From the NCBI GenBank assembly GCA_040758525.1, contig JBFLVQ010000092.1, forward strand, positions 1-19,778: DNA of 19,778 nt, written 5' to 3'. Shown here one piece after another: positions 1 through 7,889 of this stretch. Position numbers and translations under genes: made by a program. This DNA is from JBFLVQ01 sp040758525. GTDB taxonomy: Bacteria > Acidobacteriota > Blastocatellia > Chloracidobacteriales > JADJPF01. Numbering within the stretch: the first letter of the stretch is position 1; each line of letters opens with the position of its first letter. The notes beneath the pieces are model-generated. The model saw only the letters and a program-made list of their open reading frames with translations, made no database searches and was not told the DNA's origin.

Positions 1-752
1 CCATTAAGAAGCGGCGCTTCCAACTAGAGGCGTATACTACGGCAGCAGTTAAGCATCCTAATGTGGTAAGTATCTATGATTATGACGAGACTACTGATGG
101 TCATCCATATCTGGTGCTAGAACTGCTCAATGGTCCCACCCTTTCTAAATATATACAACGCGGACAGGTGCTCAATATAGGGCGTGTGCTAGAGATTATT
201 ACCCCGGTCTGTGCAGCACTACATCTAGCTCATCATAGGGGCATTCTACATCGTGACTTAAAGCCCAGTAACATTGTGCTACACCGTCTGGAAAATAACA
301 CTGAGGTCGTTAAGCTAATCGACTTTGGTATTGTTAAGATGCTTAATGAGACTGATGACCACCCACTTACACAGCAGGGATTTGTTGTTGGCACGCCAGA
401 ATATCTCTCGCCCGAACGCTATGCTGGCCAGACCGTTGATGCCCGCGCGGACATTTATAGCTTGGGGGTATTGGTCTATCGTATGCTCTCTGGACGTGTG
501 CCTTTTGCTGGCCGTACAGCTACTGAAATACTGCAAAAACATGTCAAACAGCCTGTGCCCCCACTACGGCTATTTAATGGTAGTGTCTCTGAAGAGGTGG
601 AAAGGGTAGTGTTACGTGCGTTGGCTAAGCGTCCAGAAGACCGCCCTTCCTCATCAATAGAATTTGCCGAAGACTTAATGGAGGCACGTATCAGTTCTGG
701 CGATACTCTAGATCACTTTTCATCTTTAGGCGACTTTAAGTTAAATTCTTAG
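1..752 (+). CDS. Hanks-type serine/threonine protein kinase, 3' part (5' end outside window)
   Basis: The reading frame is open from base 3 and runs in from outside the window, so the first ATG at 63 is an internal Met. Before it the frame reads IKKRRFQLEAYTTAAVKHPN, which is the end of the ATP-lysine strand region and the alpha-C helix (the Glu of QLEA) of a Hanks kinase. The catalytic loop HRDLKPSNI, the DFG metal-binding motif (LIDFGIVK), the GTPEYLSPE activation-segment end and the DARADIYSLGVL helix are all present, so the visible lobe looks active. The protein stops about 20 residues after the kinase fold with no membrane segment, so at least this end is cytoplasmic. Many bacterial kinases of this class carry C-terminal sensor domains; this one does not. 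Downstream on the same strand are a secreted TPR protein and a YafK-like protein. The substrate is unknown. Confidence 0.93.
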   Translation, partial: IKKRRFQLEAYTTAAVKHPNVVSIYDYDETTDGHPYLVLELLNGPTLSKYIQRGQVLNIGRVLEIITPVCAALHLAHHRGILHRDLKPSNIVLHRLENNTEVVKLIDFGIVKMLNETDDHPLTQQGFVVGTPEYLSPERYAGQTVDARADIYSLGVLVYRMLSGRVPFAGRTATEILQKHVKQPVPPLRLFNGSVSEEVERVVLRALAKRPEDRPSSSIEFAEDLMEARISSGDTLDHFSSLGDFKLNS

Positions 753-774
753 CAGAAATTTCGTTTAAGCTGCT

Positions 775-802
775 GCGACAATAGCATATTATTTGCTACA
801 AT
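775..802 (+). promoter_or_regulatory. Candidate sigma70-type promoter for the TPR gene
   Basis: A TACAAT hexamer at 797-802 (5 of 6 to consensus) lies 16 bp after GCGACA at 775-780 (4 of 6). A start point near 809 would leave a leader of about 40 nt before the ATG at 849. Motif reading only. Confidence 0.35.
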
Positions 803-848
803 TGGTAAAAGCCCATTTTTGGCGGTCACTGCAGTGAAGGAGGTCGCC

Positions 849-1874
849 ATGAAACTCTTGCTAAAATCCATTGCTATTGTTGTATTGGCATTGAGTTGGG
901 GTGTTGCCACGCCAGTCTTAGCGCAGCGTAACGCACCCGTTTTCCATCGTGTACAGGTACGTGTCTACCTACCGGACGGTATTACCCCTCCCCAAGTTAT
1001 TCGTGTACAGATCGATTCGGAACGTTCCGGCCAGCCATTACAGTTTCGTAATCTGATGCGTGAGAACTTCACGGAATTCTCACAGGTGCCCAATGGCGAA
1101 CATATACTTAATGTTATTGCCGATAATGAGATCCAGTTAGAGACTCATACAGAGCGTTTCTCATTACGATCAAACTTTCCCTTAGTGCGCCAATTCAATA
1201 TCTTTCTACGCCGCAAGCTGACTACCCTGAATGAAAGGGCGCCCGGCACAATTGATGCGACAGGTACTGTCAGTCTAGCCGATACCAACGAGATTCCTAA
1301 AGCAGCACGTAAGGCTTTTGAAAAGGGGCGCGAAAAGGCTGGGAAAGGGAAGTCTCAAGACGCAATTAAAGCGTTTGAAGAAGCACTCTCGCATTATCCC
1401 AACTATTTTGACGCAAGTAACGATCTGGCTGTGGAATATATCAAGGCGGGTCGTTATCAAGATGCTACTCTACAACTTGAGCGTGCCAAACGGCTCTCAC
1501 CTGACTCTTCCTTGCCACACTTGAATATGGGGATAATGTTTATTGAACAGAAGCTTTACCGAGATGCCGTTGCCCCTTTGAGTGAAGCAATACGGCTGGA
1601 TTTTAATAATCCACTCTCGCATTTTCAGCTTGGCCTCGCCTGTTTTCAGACCAGCGATTTCACCCGCGCACAACTTGAATTTGAAGTTACTGTTGATATT
1701 GCCGCACGCAAACTTCCATTAGCACGTCTCTATTTAGCCGATATCTACAAACGGCAAGCGCGTAACTCGGATGCAATTCGCCATCTAGAAGCATTTCTGC
1801 GCGAGACGACTGATAACCAGTACACAGAGGCGGCACGTAAAGAGCTGGAGCAACTCAAACAGGCACAACCTTAA
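849..1874 (+). CDS. Secreted tetratricopeptide-repeat protein
   Basis: The start is set at ATG 849 rather than the in-frame TTG at 819, because AAGGAGG sits 5 nt upstream and the protein then begins with a clean signal peptide (MKLLLK, a hydrophobic core, likely cleavage after VLA near residue 25). The 341-aa product has a beta-rich N-terminal region at about residues 30-130, with no clear family match by eye. A short linker is followed by about five TPR-like helical pairs to the C-terminus (for example repeats with DAIKAFEEAL, DATLQLERAK and DAVAPLSEAI). TPR arrays bind proteins or scaffold complexes; here that would be in the periplasm or on the outer surface. The next gene starts 11 nt after the stop, so the two are probably cotranscribed. 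The partner and exact role are unknown. Confidence 0.85.
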   Translation: MKLLLKSIAIVVLALSWGVATPVLAQRNAPVFHRVQVRVYLPDGITPPQVIRVQIDSERSGQPLQFRNLMRENFTEFSQVPNGEHILNVIADNEIQLETHTERFSLRSNFPLVRQFNIFLRRKLTTLNERAPGTIDATGTVSLADTNEIPKAARKAFEKGREKAGKGKSQDAIKAFEEALSHYPNYFDASNDLAVEYIKAGRYQDATLQLERAKRLSPDSSLPHLNMGIMFIEQKLYRDAVAPLSEAIRLDFNNPLSHFQLGLACFQTSDFTRAQLEFEVTVDIAARKLPLARLYLADIYKRQARNSDAIRHLEAFLRETTDNQYTEAARKELEQLKQAQP

Positions 1875-1885
1875 ACTTACGGTTA

Positions 1886-2704
1886 ATGAGAAAAGAATTA
1901 CGCTATCAGAAATGGCTGTTACCATTTGCCTTTTTACTGACGCTATTACTCTCTATCAATAGCGGCTGTTTTGGTGAAGGGAGAGTTGTGCGCGAAACCA
2001 GTATAGCTGGTGGCTTTAAAGCTGAGCAGATGAAGTTTCCTCGTGTACGTGGCGCAGCAGCAGAAAAAGAGAGATTAATAAAAGATCTCTTTGCCAATAA
2101 AGGACTCTCTTTTCCACCTAGACGGATCTTCATTCGTATATTCAAGCGTGAACAGGTGCTGGAAGTTTGGGCAGGCGCTGGCGAAGATAATACTTTTCAG
2201 CTTTTAAAGGAATATAAAGTGTGTGCCAATTCTGGGGTGTTAGGCCCCAAGCGTCGAGAGGGTGATCTACAAGTACCAGAGGGTTTCTACCATATAGATG
2301 TCTTCAACCCTATGAGTAATTTTCATCTCTCTATGCGAGTCAATTATCCCAATCAGTCCGATCGAATTCTAGGTGTAAAGGGCAAGTTAGGGGGTGATAT
2401 TTATATTCATGGTAACTGTGTTACGATAGGATGTGTGCCCATTACTGATGATGGCATCAAAGAGCTTTATCTGATCGCGGTAGAAGCACGCGCCGCCGGA
2501 CAGCAGAATATTCCTGTACATATATTTCCTGCCAAATTGAAATCGGATACTTTGTCACAACTGCAAAGAGAGTATGGCGACAATAAAATTCTTTGGGATT
2601 TCTGGCGGAATCTCAAGTCAGGGTACGATTACTTTGAAGAATATCATCGTTTGCCCAACCTCTCTGTAGACAAAAATGGTAAATATATAATCTCACAGAA
2701 CTGA
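1886..2704 (+). CDS. YafK/DpaA-type L,D-transpeptidase-fold (YkuD) protein
   Basis: This 272-aa exported protein belongs to the YkuD superfamily. The diagnostic block IYIHGNCVTIGCVPIT (about residues 173-187) supplies the conserved His175 and the catalytic Cys183 in the YafK-type arrangement HG-x-C-x3-GC, rather than the longer ShGC spacing of classical transpeptidases. E. coli YafK (DpaA) has the same signature and hydrolyses the link between Braun lipoprotein and peptidoglycan, so a periplasmic peptidoglycan-amidase/transpeptidase role is likely. The N-terminus has a basic start and a hydrophobic core ending in INSGC at 28. This could be a weak lipoprotein box, but -3 is Asn, so membrane anchoring is uncertain. 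The SD is weak, and translation may be coupled to the TPR gene 11 nt upstream. It converges on the SDR gene with an 8-bp gap. Whether it transfers or hydrolyses cannot be told from sequence. Confidence 0.85.
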   Translation: MRKELRYQKWLLPFAFLLTLLLSINSGCFGEGRVVRETSIAGGFKAEQMKFPRVRGAAAEKERLIKDLFANKGLSFPPRRIFIRIFKREQVLEVWAGAGEDNTFQLLKEYKVCANSGVLGPKRREGDLQVPEGFYHIDVFNPMSNFHLSMRVNYPNQSDRILGVKGKLGGDIYIHGNCVTIGCVPITDDGIKELYLIAVEARAAGQQNIPVHIFPAKLKSDTLSQLQREYGDNKILWDFWRNLKSGYDYFEEYHRLPNLSVDKNGKYIISQN

Positions 2705-2712
2705 TAACAGCC

Positions 2713-3453
2713 TTACTTTAAATGTCTGCCGCCATCTACACGTAAACATTCGCCTGTAATAAAATTGGTGCGAATAAAAAATCCAACCGCTTCGGCAATC
2801 TCTTCTGCACCACCCCAACGCTTTAATGGTGTCTGTGCAGCAATTTCAGCAGCAACCTCGGGAGTAATATCGCTAGGAGGCAGAATCGGACCAGGGGCAA
2901 TACAGTTGATCAAAACTTCTGGAGCATATTCGAGGGCAAAAGCCTCTGTAAGCCCCATTACTGCACGTTTAGCTGCATAATAAGCAGTAAAGTTAGGATA
3001 ATTGACACGACCACTAGCAGCCGTCCAATCAACAAAATTTATGATTCGTCCCTGTCCACGCTGCCGCATCTCCGGTGCTACTGTATTCATAGAGAGGAAC
3101 GCACTGGTAGCATTGGCATCTAGATCGGCCCGCCAACTCTCTTGTGTCAATGTTTCAATATCGCGCGATTCGTAGGTAGAAGCCATATTGAGTAACACAT
3201 CAAGTTTGCCAAAAGCATTTAGCGCGTTAGCTACTGCTTGGCGCACATGTGCTTCTAAGGTGGCATCCATTAGCTGTACAAGTACACCTACCCCTAGTTT
3301 GCTTAGGTCATGTGCTGTTTCTTCAATGGTTACTTTGGAGCGGTGATAAGTAAGTAGAAAATTACTGGCACCCGCACATGCTAACTGGTGTGCAACCACA
3401 CGGCCTATACGTGCGCCTCCAGTGATCATTACAGTTGTTCCAGCTATCTCCAT
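2713..3453 (-). CDS. SDR family oxidoreductase, pteridine-reductase/FolM-like
   Basis: This is a classical-length short-chain dehydrogenase/reductase (246 aa). It has an N-terminal nucleotide-binding TGGARIGR (11-18), NMAS (89-92) in place of NNAG, the catalytic YxxxK as Tyr158/Lys162 (YYAAK), the IAPGP turn, and a C-terminal RVDGGRHL. The TGGAR-IGR glycine loop and the VDW segment before the active Tyr resemble pteridine reductases and FolM (NADPH-dependent dihydropterin/dihydrofolate reduction) more than FabG. The substrate is still a guess. The usual catalytic Ser 13 residues before Tyr is not obvious; Asp142 and Ser146 are the candidates. The glycine loop is one residue shorter than the common TGGARRIG form. 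The SD is poor. A TATGAT hexamer at 3468-3473 lies only 15 nt before the ATG, with no good -35, so the promoter is unclear. Confidence 0.82.
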   Translation of the reverse strand: MEIAGTTVMITGGARIGRVVAHQLACAGASNFLLTYHRSKVTIEETAHDLSKLGVGVLVQLMDATLEAHVRQAVANALNAFGKLDVLLNMASTYESRDIETLTQESWRADLDANATSAFLSMNTVAPEMRQRGQGRIINFVDWTAASGRVNYPNFTAYYAAKRAVMGLTEAFALEYAPEVLINCIAPGPILPPSDITPEVAAEIAAQTPLKRWGGAEEIAEAVGFFIRTNFITGECLRVDGGRHLK

Positions 3454-3526
3454 ATTGCCGGCAAACTATCATATACTTTAATGAACGGGAAGGTTTACTC
3501 GCGGCCATGATAACTATTTCAGCCTA

Positions 3527-3892
3527 TTATGATGTTGCGTCTAGTCCATGATAGGCTTTGTATTCTCGCATGTGTTGGCTTACTAATTGCTCGAAACTTA
3601 TTCCCTTCTTGTATTCGATATAGTTGAGAAAATCATGTAAGTGATGCCGCTCATTAGGTTCTATATGGAATTTCTCGATTATTGCTGGGTCCGCCAACAA
3701 AGTCGGTGGCGGCACATCAACCCAACAGTTCTCTAACTTTTCTAAGCGTTGAATCAAACAGAAGAGTTCTGATAAAACCAAGAAAGAGTTGATAACTGAT
3801 TCGTAGTCTCTGGCAGAAACTTGATATATCAAATAACGGTAGTCGTCTTGATAATTCTCTATTAATGTCTCAAGATTCAATGTCTGACTCAT
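3527..3892 (-). CDS. Unknown 121-aa protein
   Basis: I recognise no family. The start is placed at ATG 3892 because GGGAG lies 6 nt upstream and a promoter (3925-3954) fits just behind it. The frame stays open to an ATG at 4024, but that start would sit in the loop of the preceding operon's terminator hairpin, so the longer form is unlikely. The product is soluble, acidic to neutral and mostly helical. It has a hydrophobic helix around residues 30-50 (SVINSFLVLSELFCLIQRL), a Pro-rich turn (VDVPPPTLLADP, 58-69) and an aromatic/His-rich second half (NERHHLHDFLNYIEYKK). It has no signal peptide or membrane span. It stands alone between an SDR gene and the M16 operon on the same strand. Confidence 0.65.
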   Translation of the reverse strand: MSQTLNLETLIENYQDDYRYLIYQVSARDYESVINSFLVLSELFCLIQRLEKLENCWVDVPPPTLLADPAIIEKFHIEPNERHHLHDFLNYIEYKKGISFEQLVSQHMREYKAYHGLDATS

Positions 3893-3924
3893 ATTGCTCT
3901 CCCTTGATTCGTAGCCATGTTTGT

Positions 3925-3954
3925 ATTGTAAACGCACACTTTCAAAGCAGACAA
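3925..3954 (-). promoter_or_regulatory. Candidate sigma70-type promoter for the 121-aa gene
   Basis: Read on the minus strand, TTGTCT (3949-3954) is followed after 18 bp by TACAAT (3925-3930; 5 of 6). The predicted start near 3918 gives a leader of about 26 nt before the ATG at 3892. It lies directly after the terminator hairpin of the M16 operon, which supports an independent transcription unit. Confidence 0.45.
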
Positions 3955-3999
3955 GCAGAGCCGTGACAAAAGCGCCTAGAAAGCCGCGTTTATCTACTG

Positions 4000-4049
4000 A
4001 AAAAGCCTGACCCTGGTCAAGCATTAGAGTGATACCTAGCCAGGGTCAG
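4000..4049 (-). terminator. Rho-independent-type terminator after the M16 operon
   Basis: A perfect 10-bp inverted repeat (CTGACCCTGG at 4007-4016 and its complement at 4040-4049) with a 23-nt loop begins 18 bp after the stop of the 727-aa M16 gene. On the minus strand the second arm is followed by GC and then five T's (4004-4000), as expected for an intrinsic terminator. The loop is longer than usual. Confidence 0.6.
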
Positions 4050-4067
4050 ATTAGTTAGATCGATCGG

Positions 4068-6251
4068 TTACTTCTTTACAAAAATCTGCTCATCGACATT
4101 AGGATTGATTTGTAGATCCTTAACAGTAGCCTCAGAGAAAGGTTGGCCATTACGTTTAGACTTGCGCTGAAAAGCTATTCGCAATCCAGAGACATCACGG
4201 AAATCAGAATAGGTCTCCTCGTTGTCGGCAGGTGCACCACCGGCATTTGAGCGGAATGCTTTGCCTATCACCATATTGGTCTCAGCGTCCAAATAGAGCT
4301 TAACGGCATGTTTATTAGGCATTGTCACCAGCACAACATTAGCCTTCTTACCATCGATACTGGTCTCTTCCAAAAATTGTGTCTGAAAATTTGGAGAATC
4401 AAAGTTAGCAAGTAGAAAGAGGGTATCGTTAGCAATTGCATTTTGGAACTCGACAGCATCCTCGCTAGAGAGATCGCGTGTGCCTTGTGGACTCTTGAGC
4501 CAAGCATTCTGGCCATCATAAGCTTGCAACACTTCGCCAAATGGGAGATTTAGCTTGTTTATGATCTTATTGGGGAACTGTACTGTTATCTCTGCGCCTA
4601 CGGCAAATTCACCTTGAGGTGTGATCAACTTGGCATCACTTTTGGTAACCAATGTCTTGACCTGTTTAATAGCATCACCGCCAGTGGCTTTGCGTGCTGC
4701 GGCAAGCAGCGTCTTACCTTTAGCAGATGTCTCAGCAGTAGCGACAGCAACTGCCGCAGCCTTCGGTTGTGGAATGGTGATATCGACATTGGCTACTTCA
4801 CCTAATCCTATGCTAGCAAGTGGCGAATCAAAATCCTTCTCCTTACCTGCTACCAGGTAGACAAACTTCTCCGGCTTGATGTAGTCCTTGGCAGCACGTA
4901 ACAGATCGGCTTTCGTTACTTTCTCTACGCTCTGCTTGTAACGTAGTAGAAAGTCTTTGGGATAACCATAATACTCATATTGCAATAGTCGGTTGATCAC
5001 TTCGCTAGTAGTATCAAAGTTGAAGATAAAAGAGTTCAAGATCGCCTCTTTAGCACGTGCTAACTCTTCATCGGTCACTTCCGTTTGTGAGACCTTATTG
5101 ATCTCAGTAACCATCGCCTTAACAAACTTGACAGTCGATTCAGATTTAGTTTGACCACCCATTAGAAAAACACCAGGTGCATCAAATCCAGCATTCCAGA
5201 ATGCATAGACACTATAGGCAAGACCTTGGTCAGAACGTATATTTCTAAAGAAACGACCACCAAAGCCGCCTAACACACGATTGAGCACTAATAATGAGAA
5301 GTAGTCTGGATCATTCTGCTTGCCAGCGATATGACCAATTGCAATGTTTGATTGATTGACATTATCTTTAGGAATAAAGAAGACACGGCCAGCCGTCTGT
5401 TGATCAGCCTGTGGTACAGGCGGTAGATTACGTTGTGCGCGTTGCCATTTACCAAAGATCGATTCGAATTTTGCCTTCATCTCATCGATCTTAAAATCGC
5501 CCCATACACCTACAATCATATTGTTGGGATGGTAGTAGCGTTTATGGAAGGCAACCAGATCTTCTCGTTGTATATTGTTGATGGTTTCATACTCTTCTGT
5601 ACGAGCATAAGGACTGGTTGCGCCATAGATAAGCTTGTCGAATTCACGGTCTACGATCCCGCCTATGTTGTCATTGCGACGTGAAATTCCGTCACGTTGC
5701 TGGAGTTTAGCCAATTCGATCTTGTCTTCTCGGAAGGCAGGATTGATCAGCATATCAGCAAGTACATTAAGCCCTTTATCAATATCTTCCTTGAGCACTG
5801 AGACAGAGGCCTGGGCAGAGTTTAGACCAGCGGATGACTCGACACTAGCCGCGATACGTTCAAGCTCCTCATCAAGTTGATCGCCGGTTTTACTGGTTGT
5901 GCCACCAGTACGCATCACTGAGGCAGCAATACTAGCTAGACCAACTTTGTCAGCAGGATCCCAACGACCGCCAGTACGTATCAATGCTGATACATTGATA
6001 GTAGGCAGTTCATGATCCTCTAATAGGTAGAGAATCATGCCATTAGAAAGTTCTACACGCACTGGTTCAGGAACTTTCCAATCACGTAGCGGTGGGAATT
6101 TGACATCTTTAGGATTTTTGGCGGGCGCCTGTTTTGGTGCGCCTGTAGGTGCTGCTTTCTTGGCCGGAGCATTCTGCGCCTGTGCTGGCAACACACTAAA
6201 CAGGGGCAATATAATTGCGAAAACTGCTAAGAAAATAGTTGATCTCTTCAT
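4068..6251 (-). CDS. M16 peptidase-like protein, non-catalytic partner, with C-terminal LolA-like domain
   Basis: This 727-aa exported protein has a signal peptide to about Ala24-26 and then an Ala/Pro/Lys-rich linker (27-50). Two M16 (insulinase/pitrilysin) domains span about 60-490, with typical text such as ELSNGMILYLLED, RYYHPNNMIVGVWGDF and the GGFGGRFFRNIRSDQGLAYSV segment. Where active members carry HxxEH it reads GLASIAASVMRTGG (104-117), so the zinc site is missing and it is probably the structural/substrate-binding half of a heterodimer. Residues about 514-727 form an extra beta-rich domain (start TLLAAARKATGG) resembling outer-membrane lipoprotein-sorting (LolA-like) folds; that assignment is by eye and tentative. 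The start overlaps the upstream active M16 gene by ATGA, with a GGAG ribosome site inside that gene. Coupled translation of an active/inactive pair is the usual arrangement. It probably acts in the periplasm. Confidence 0.88.
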   Translation of the reverse strand: MKRSTIFLAVFAIILPLFSVLPAQAQNAPAKKAAPTGAPKQAPAKNPKDVKFPPLRDWKVPEPVRVELSNGMILYLLEDHELPTINVSALIRTGGRWDPADKVGLASIAASVMRTGGTTSKTGDQLDEELERIAASVESSAGLNSAQASVSVLKEDIDKGLNVLADMLINPAFREDKIELAKLQQRDGISRRNDNIGGIVDREFDKLIYGATSPYARTEEYETINNIQREDLVAFHKRYYHPNNMIVGVWGDFKIDEMKAKFESIFGKWQRAQRNLPPVPQADQQTAGRVFFIPKDNVNQSNIAIGHIAGKQNDPDYFSLLVLNRVLGGFGGRFFRNIRSDQGLAYSVYAFWNAGFDAPGVFLMGGQTKSESTVKFVKAMVTEINKVSQTEVTDEELARAKEAILNSFIFNFDTTSEVINRLLQYEYYGYPKDFLLRYKQSVEKVTKADLLRAAKDYIKPEKFVYLVAGKEKDFDSPLASIGLGEVANVDITIPQPKAAAVAVATAETSAKGKTLLAAARKATGGDAIKQVKTLVTKSDAKLITPQGEFAVGAEITVQFPNKIINKLNLPFGEVLQAYDGQNAWLKSPQGTRDLSSEDAVEFQNAIANDTLFLLANFDSPNFQTQFLEETSIDGKKANVVLVTMPNKHAVKLYLDAETNMVIGKAFRSNAGGAPADNEETYSDFRDVSGLRIAFQRKSKRNGQPFSEATVKDLQINPNVDEQIFVKK

Positions 6252-7765
6252 TTCTTCTCCTCGCTCTTTTGCGCGGTTTCAATCACGCCGATGACACGGT
6301 TATTGTCGGTGAAGTACTGGCGAGTCACGCGCTGTATATCCTGCGCAGTGACAGCATTGATCTTATCAAGTTGATTAAAGAGTTCACGCCAATCACCTAG
6401 TTTGCCCTCTGCATTGGCAAGCTGTAGAGCGAGTCCTGAATTTGAATTGAGCTGGCGTATCAAGTTTGCTTTTGCACGGGTCTTAACCGAGCGCAATGTC
6501 TCTGCATCGACCAGTTCATTCTTAAGCCGATTAATCTCATCCACCATTGCTTTCTCGATCTCACCATTGTTATGATTGGGCGCGGTGAAAGCGAAGAAGA
6601 GGAACATATTGGGATACTTCTCACCAGGGAAGTTATTTAAGCCGCCGGCAAAACTGGCCACCTTCTGATCACGCACCAGGCTACGATATAGACGACTAGT
6701 ACGGCCCTGGCTAAGGATATCCTGAATCACTTCAAATATCACATCATCTTTGTCTGTCGCGGCTGGTTTGTGATAACCCATTACAAAGATCGGTTGTGAT
6801 TGCTCGTAGACAGTCACACGTCGTTCTGCTACCTGAGGTGGCTCAACAGTATGTAGTGGTGCTGGTTTGGATAGTTTAGGCAGTCGTCCAAAATAGATTT
6901 CAGCCAGTCGTATTGCCTCTTTAGGATCAACATCACCTACGATCGCGATCGTCATATTGCTAGCTATATAATATTTGCGAAAGAACTCTTCTGCCTCTAA
7001 GCGCGAGAAGGTCTGTAGATCACTCATATGACCGACGGTTGGCTCTTTATAGGGATGTGCTTTGTAAGCTACGGAAAGTATCTCTTCGATCAACTTACCA
7101 ATGGGCTGACTCTCAGTGCGTAGTCGCCGCTCCTCCATCACAACATCACGCTCTTTGTAGAAGTCACGCAGCACCGGATTAAGGAAGCGATCGGATTCAA
7201 GCATCATCCATAGTTCTAGCTTATTAGAAGGGAGGCTATAGAAGTACTGAGTAGAATCGGCCTGTGTAAAAGCATTAAGCCCCTGACCGCCGGACTGCTC
7301 GATAAGCGTATCAAATTCATCGCTCTTAGCCAGTTTAGCAGCATCCTCTTGTGCTTTTTTGAACTCTTCCTCAAGCTGTTTCAATTTTGCTGTATCGGTT
7401 CTTGCTCCCTTGAGCCGCTCGGCACGCATTTGTTCATAGATCGAATCAATACGTTCAATCGCAGCCTTCTCCTTGGCGTAGTTGAGCGCGCCTATGGTAG
7501 TGGTGCCTTTGAAGGCAAGGTGCTCAAACATATGCGCCATGCCAGTAATACCACGTGCCTCGTTGACACTTCCCGCATCAACATAGGTGTGGAATGAGAT
7601 GGTAGGCACCTCATGACGCTCCAGAATAATTAGCTTCAAGCCATTTTTCAGGGTATGTTCGGTTACTTTTTCTTGAATCTTTTTAAAGCCTTCTTGTGCC
7701 CGCACTGTCGCGGCGCAGATAAGCGCGAGCGCGAGACAGGCTACCAGCCAGTCTTTCTTGAACAT
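6248..7765 (-). CDS. M16 family zinc metallopeptidase (active subunit), exported
   Basis: This 505-aa protein starts with a signal peptide (MFKKDWLVACLALALICAATVRAQ). It carries the inverted zinc-binding motif HMFEH (His78, Glu81 catalytic, His82); the third ligand is probably Glu190 in the LESDRF segment. Between them, about residues 91-150 are a highly charged helical, coiled-coil-like insertion, then the GGQGLNAFTQADSTQY strand typical of long M16 members. The C-terminal M16 domain (about 245-490) includes the HPYKEPTVGHMSDL and SQGRTSRLYRSLV blocks. The family degrades peptides or cleaves targeting sequences inside a closed clamshell; here the export signal puts it in the periplasm. GGAG lies 6 nt before the ATG. 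It is translationally coupled to the inactive partner downstream (ATGA overlap), so the two likely form a heterodimer. The substrate is unknown. Confidence 0.93.
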   Translation of the reverse strand: MFKKDWLVACLALALICAATVRAQEGFKKIQEKVTEHTLKNGLKLIILERHEVPTISFHTYVDAGSVNEARGITGMAHMFEHLAFKGTTTIGALNYAKEKAAIERIDSIYEQMRAERLKGARTDTAKLKQLEEEFKKAQEDAAKLAKSDEFDTLIEQSGGQGLNAFTQADSTQYFYSLPSNKLELWMMLESDRFLNPVLRDFYKERDVVMEERRLRTESQPIGKLIEEILSVAYKAHPYKEPTVGHMSDLQTFSRLEAEEFFRKYYIASNMTIAIVGDVDPKEAIRLAEIYFGRLPKLSKPAPLHTVEPPQVAERRVTVYEQSQPIFVMGYHKPAATDKDDVIFEVIQDILSQGRTSRLYRSLVRDQKVASFAGGLNNFPGEKYPNMFLFFAFTAPNHNNGEIEKAMVDEINRLKNELVDAETLRSVKTRAKANLIRQLNSNSGLALQLANAEGKLGDWRELFNQLDKINAVTAQDIQRVTRQYFTDNNRVIGVIETAQKSEEKK

Positions 7766-7815
7766 AGGCTCTCCTCTCAGACAGATGGGAATAATCTATT
7801 TTCCGTAAATCAGAT

Positions 7816-7846
7816 ATTATCTTTTAGCTTGCCATTAGCTGGCAAG
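7816..7846 (-). promoter_or_regulatory. Candidate promoter of the M16 operon overlapped by a palindrome
   Basis: On the minus strand TTGCCA (7840-7845; 5 of 6 to -35) is followed after 18 bp by GATAAT (7816-7821; 5 of 6 to -10), giving a leader of about 45 nt before the ATG at 7765. The -35 box is one arm of a perfect 7-bp palindrome (CTTGCCA and TGGCAAG, 7828-7834 and 7840-7846, 5-nt gap), placed where a repressor operator would block polymerase. No T-run follows, so it is not a good terminator for the kinase gene upstream. Confidence 0.45.
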
Positions 7847-7889
7847 ATTATCTTAGCTTTTAGGTCGTAAGTTTATGACTTTGCCGAGA

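Noticed and set aside
3893..4024. N-terminal extension of the 121-aa protein to an ATG at 4024, with a hydrophobic stretch
   Set aside because: That ATG lies in the loop of the terminator hairpin and the extension overlaps a good promoter. The ATG at 3892 has a proper ribosome site.
4614..6294. Several open frames on the plus strand opposite the M16 genes (60-85 codons)
   Set aside because: They mirror the codon pattern of the strongly supported minus-strand genes, have no ribosome sites or family features, and are explained as antisense shadows.
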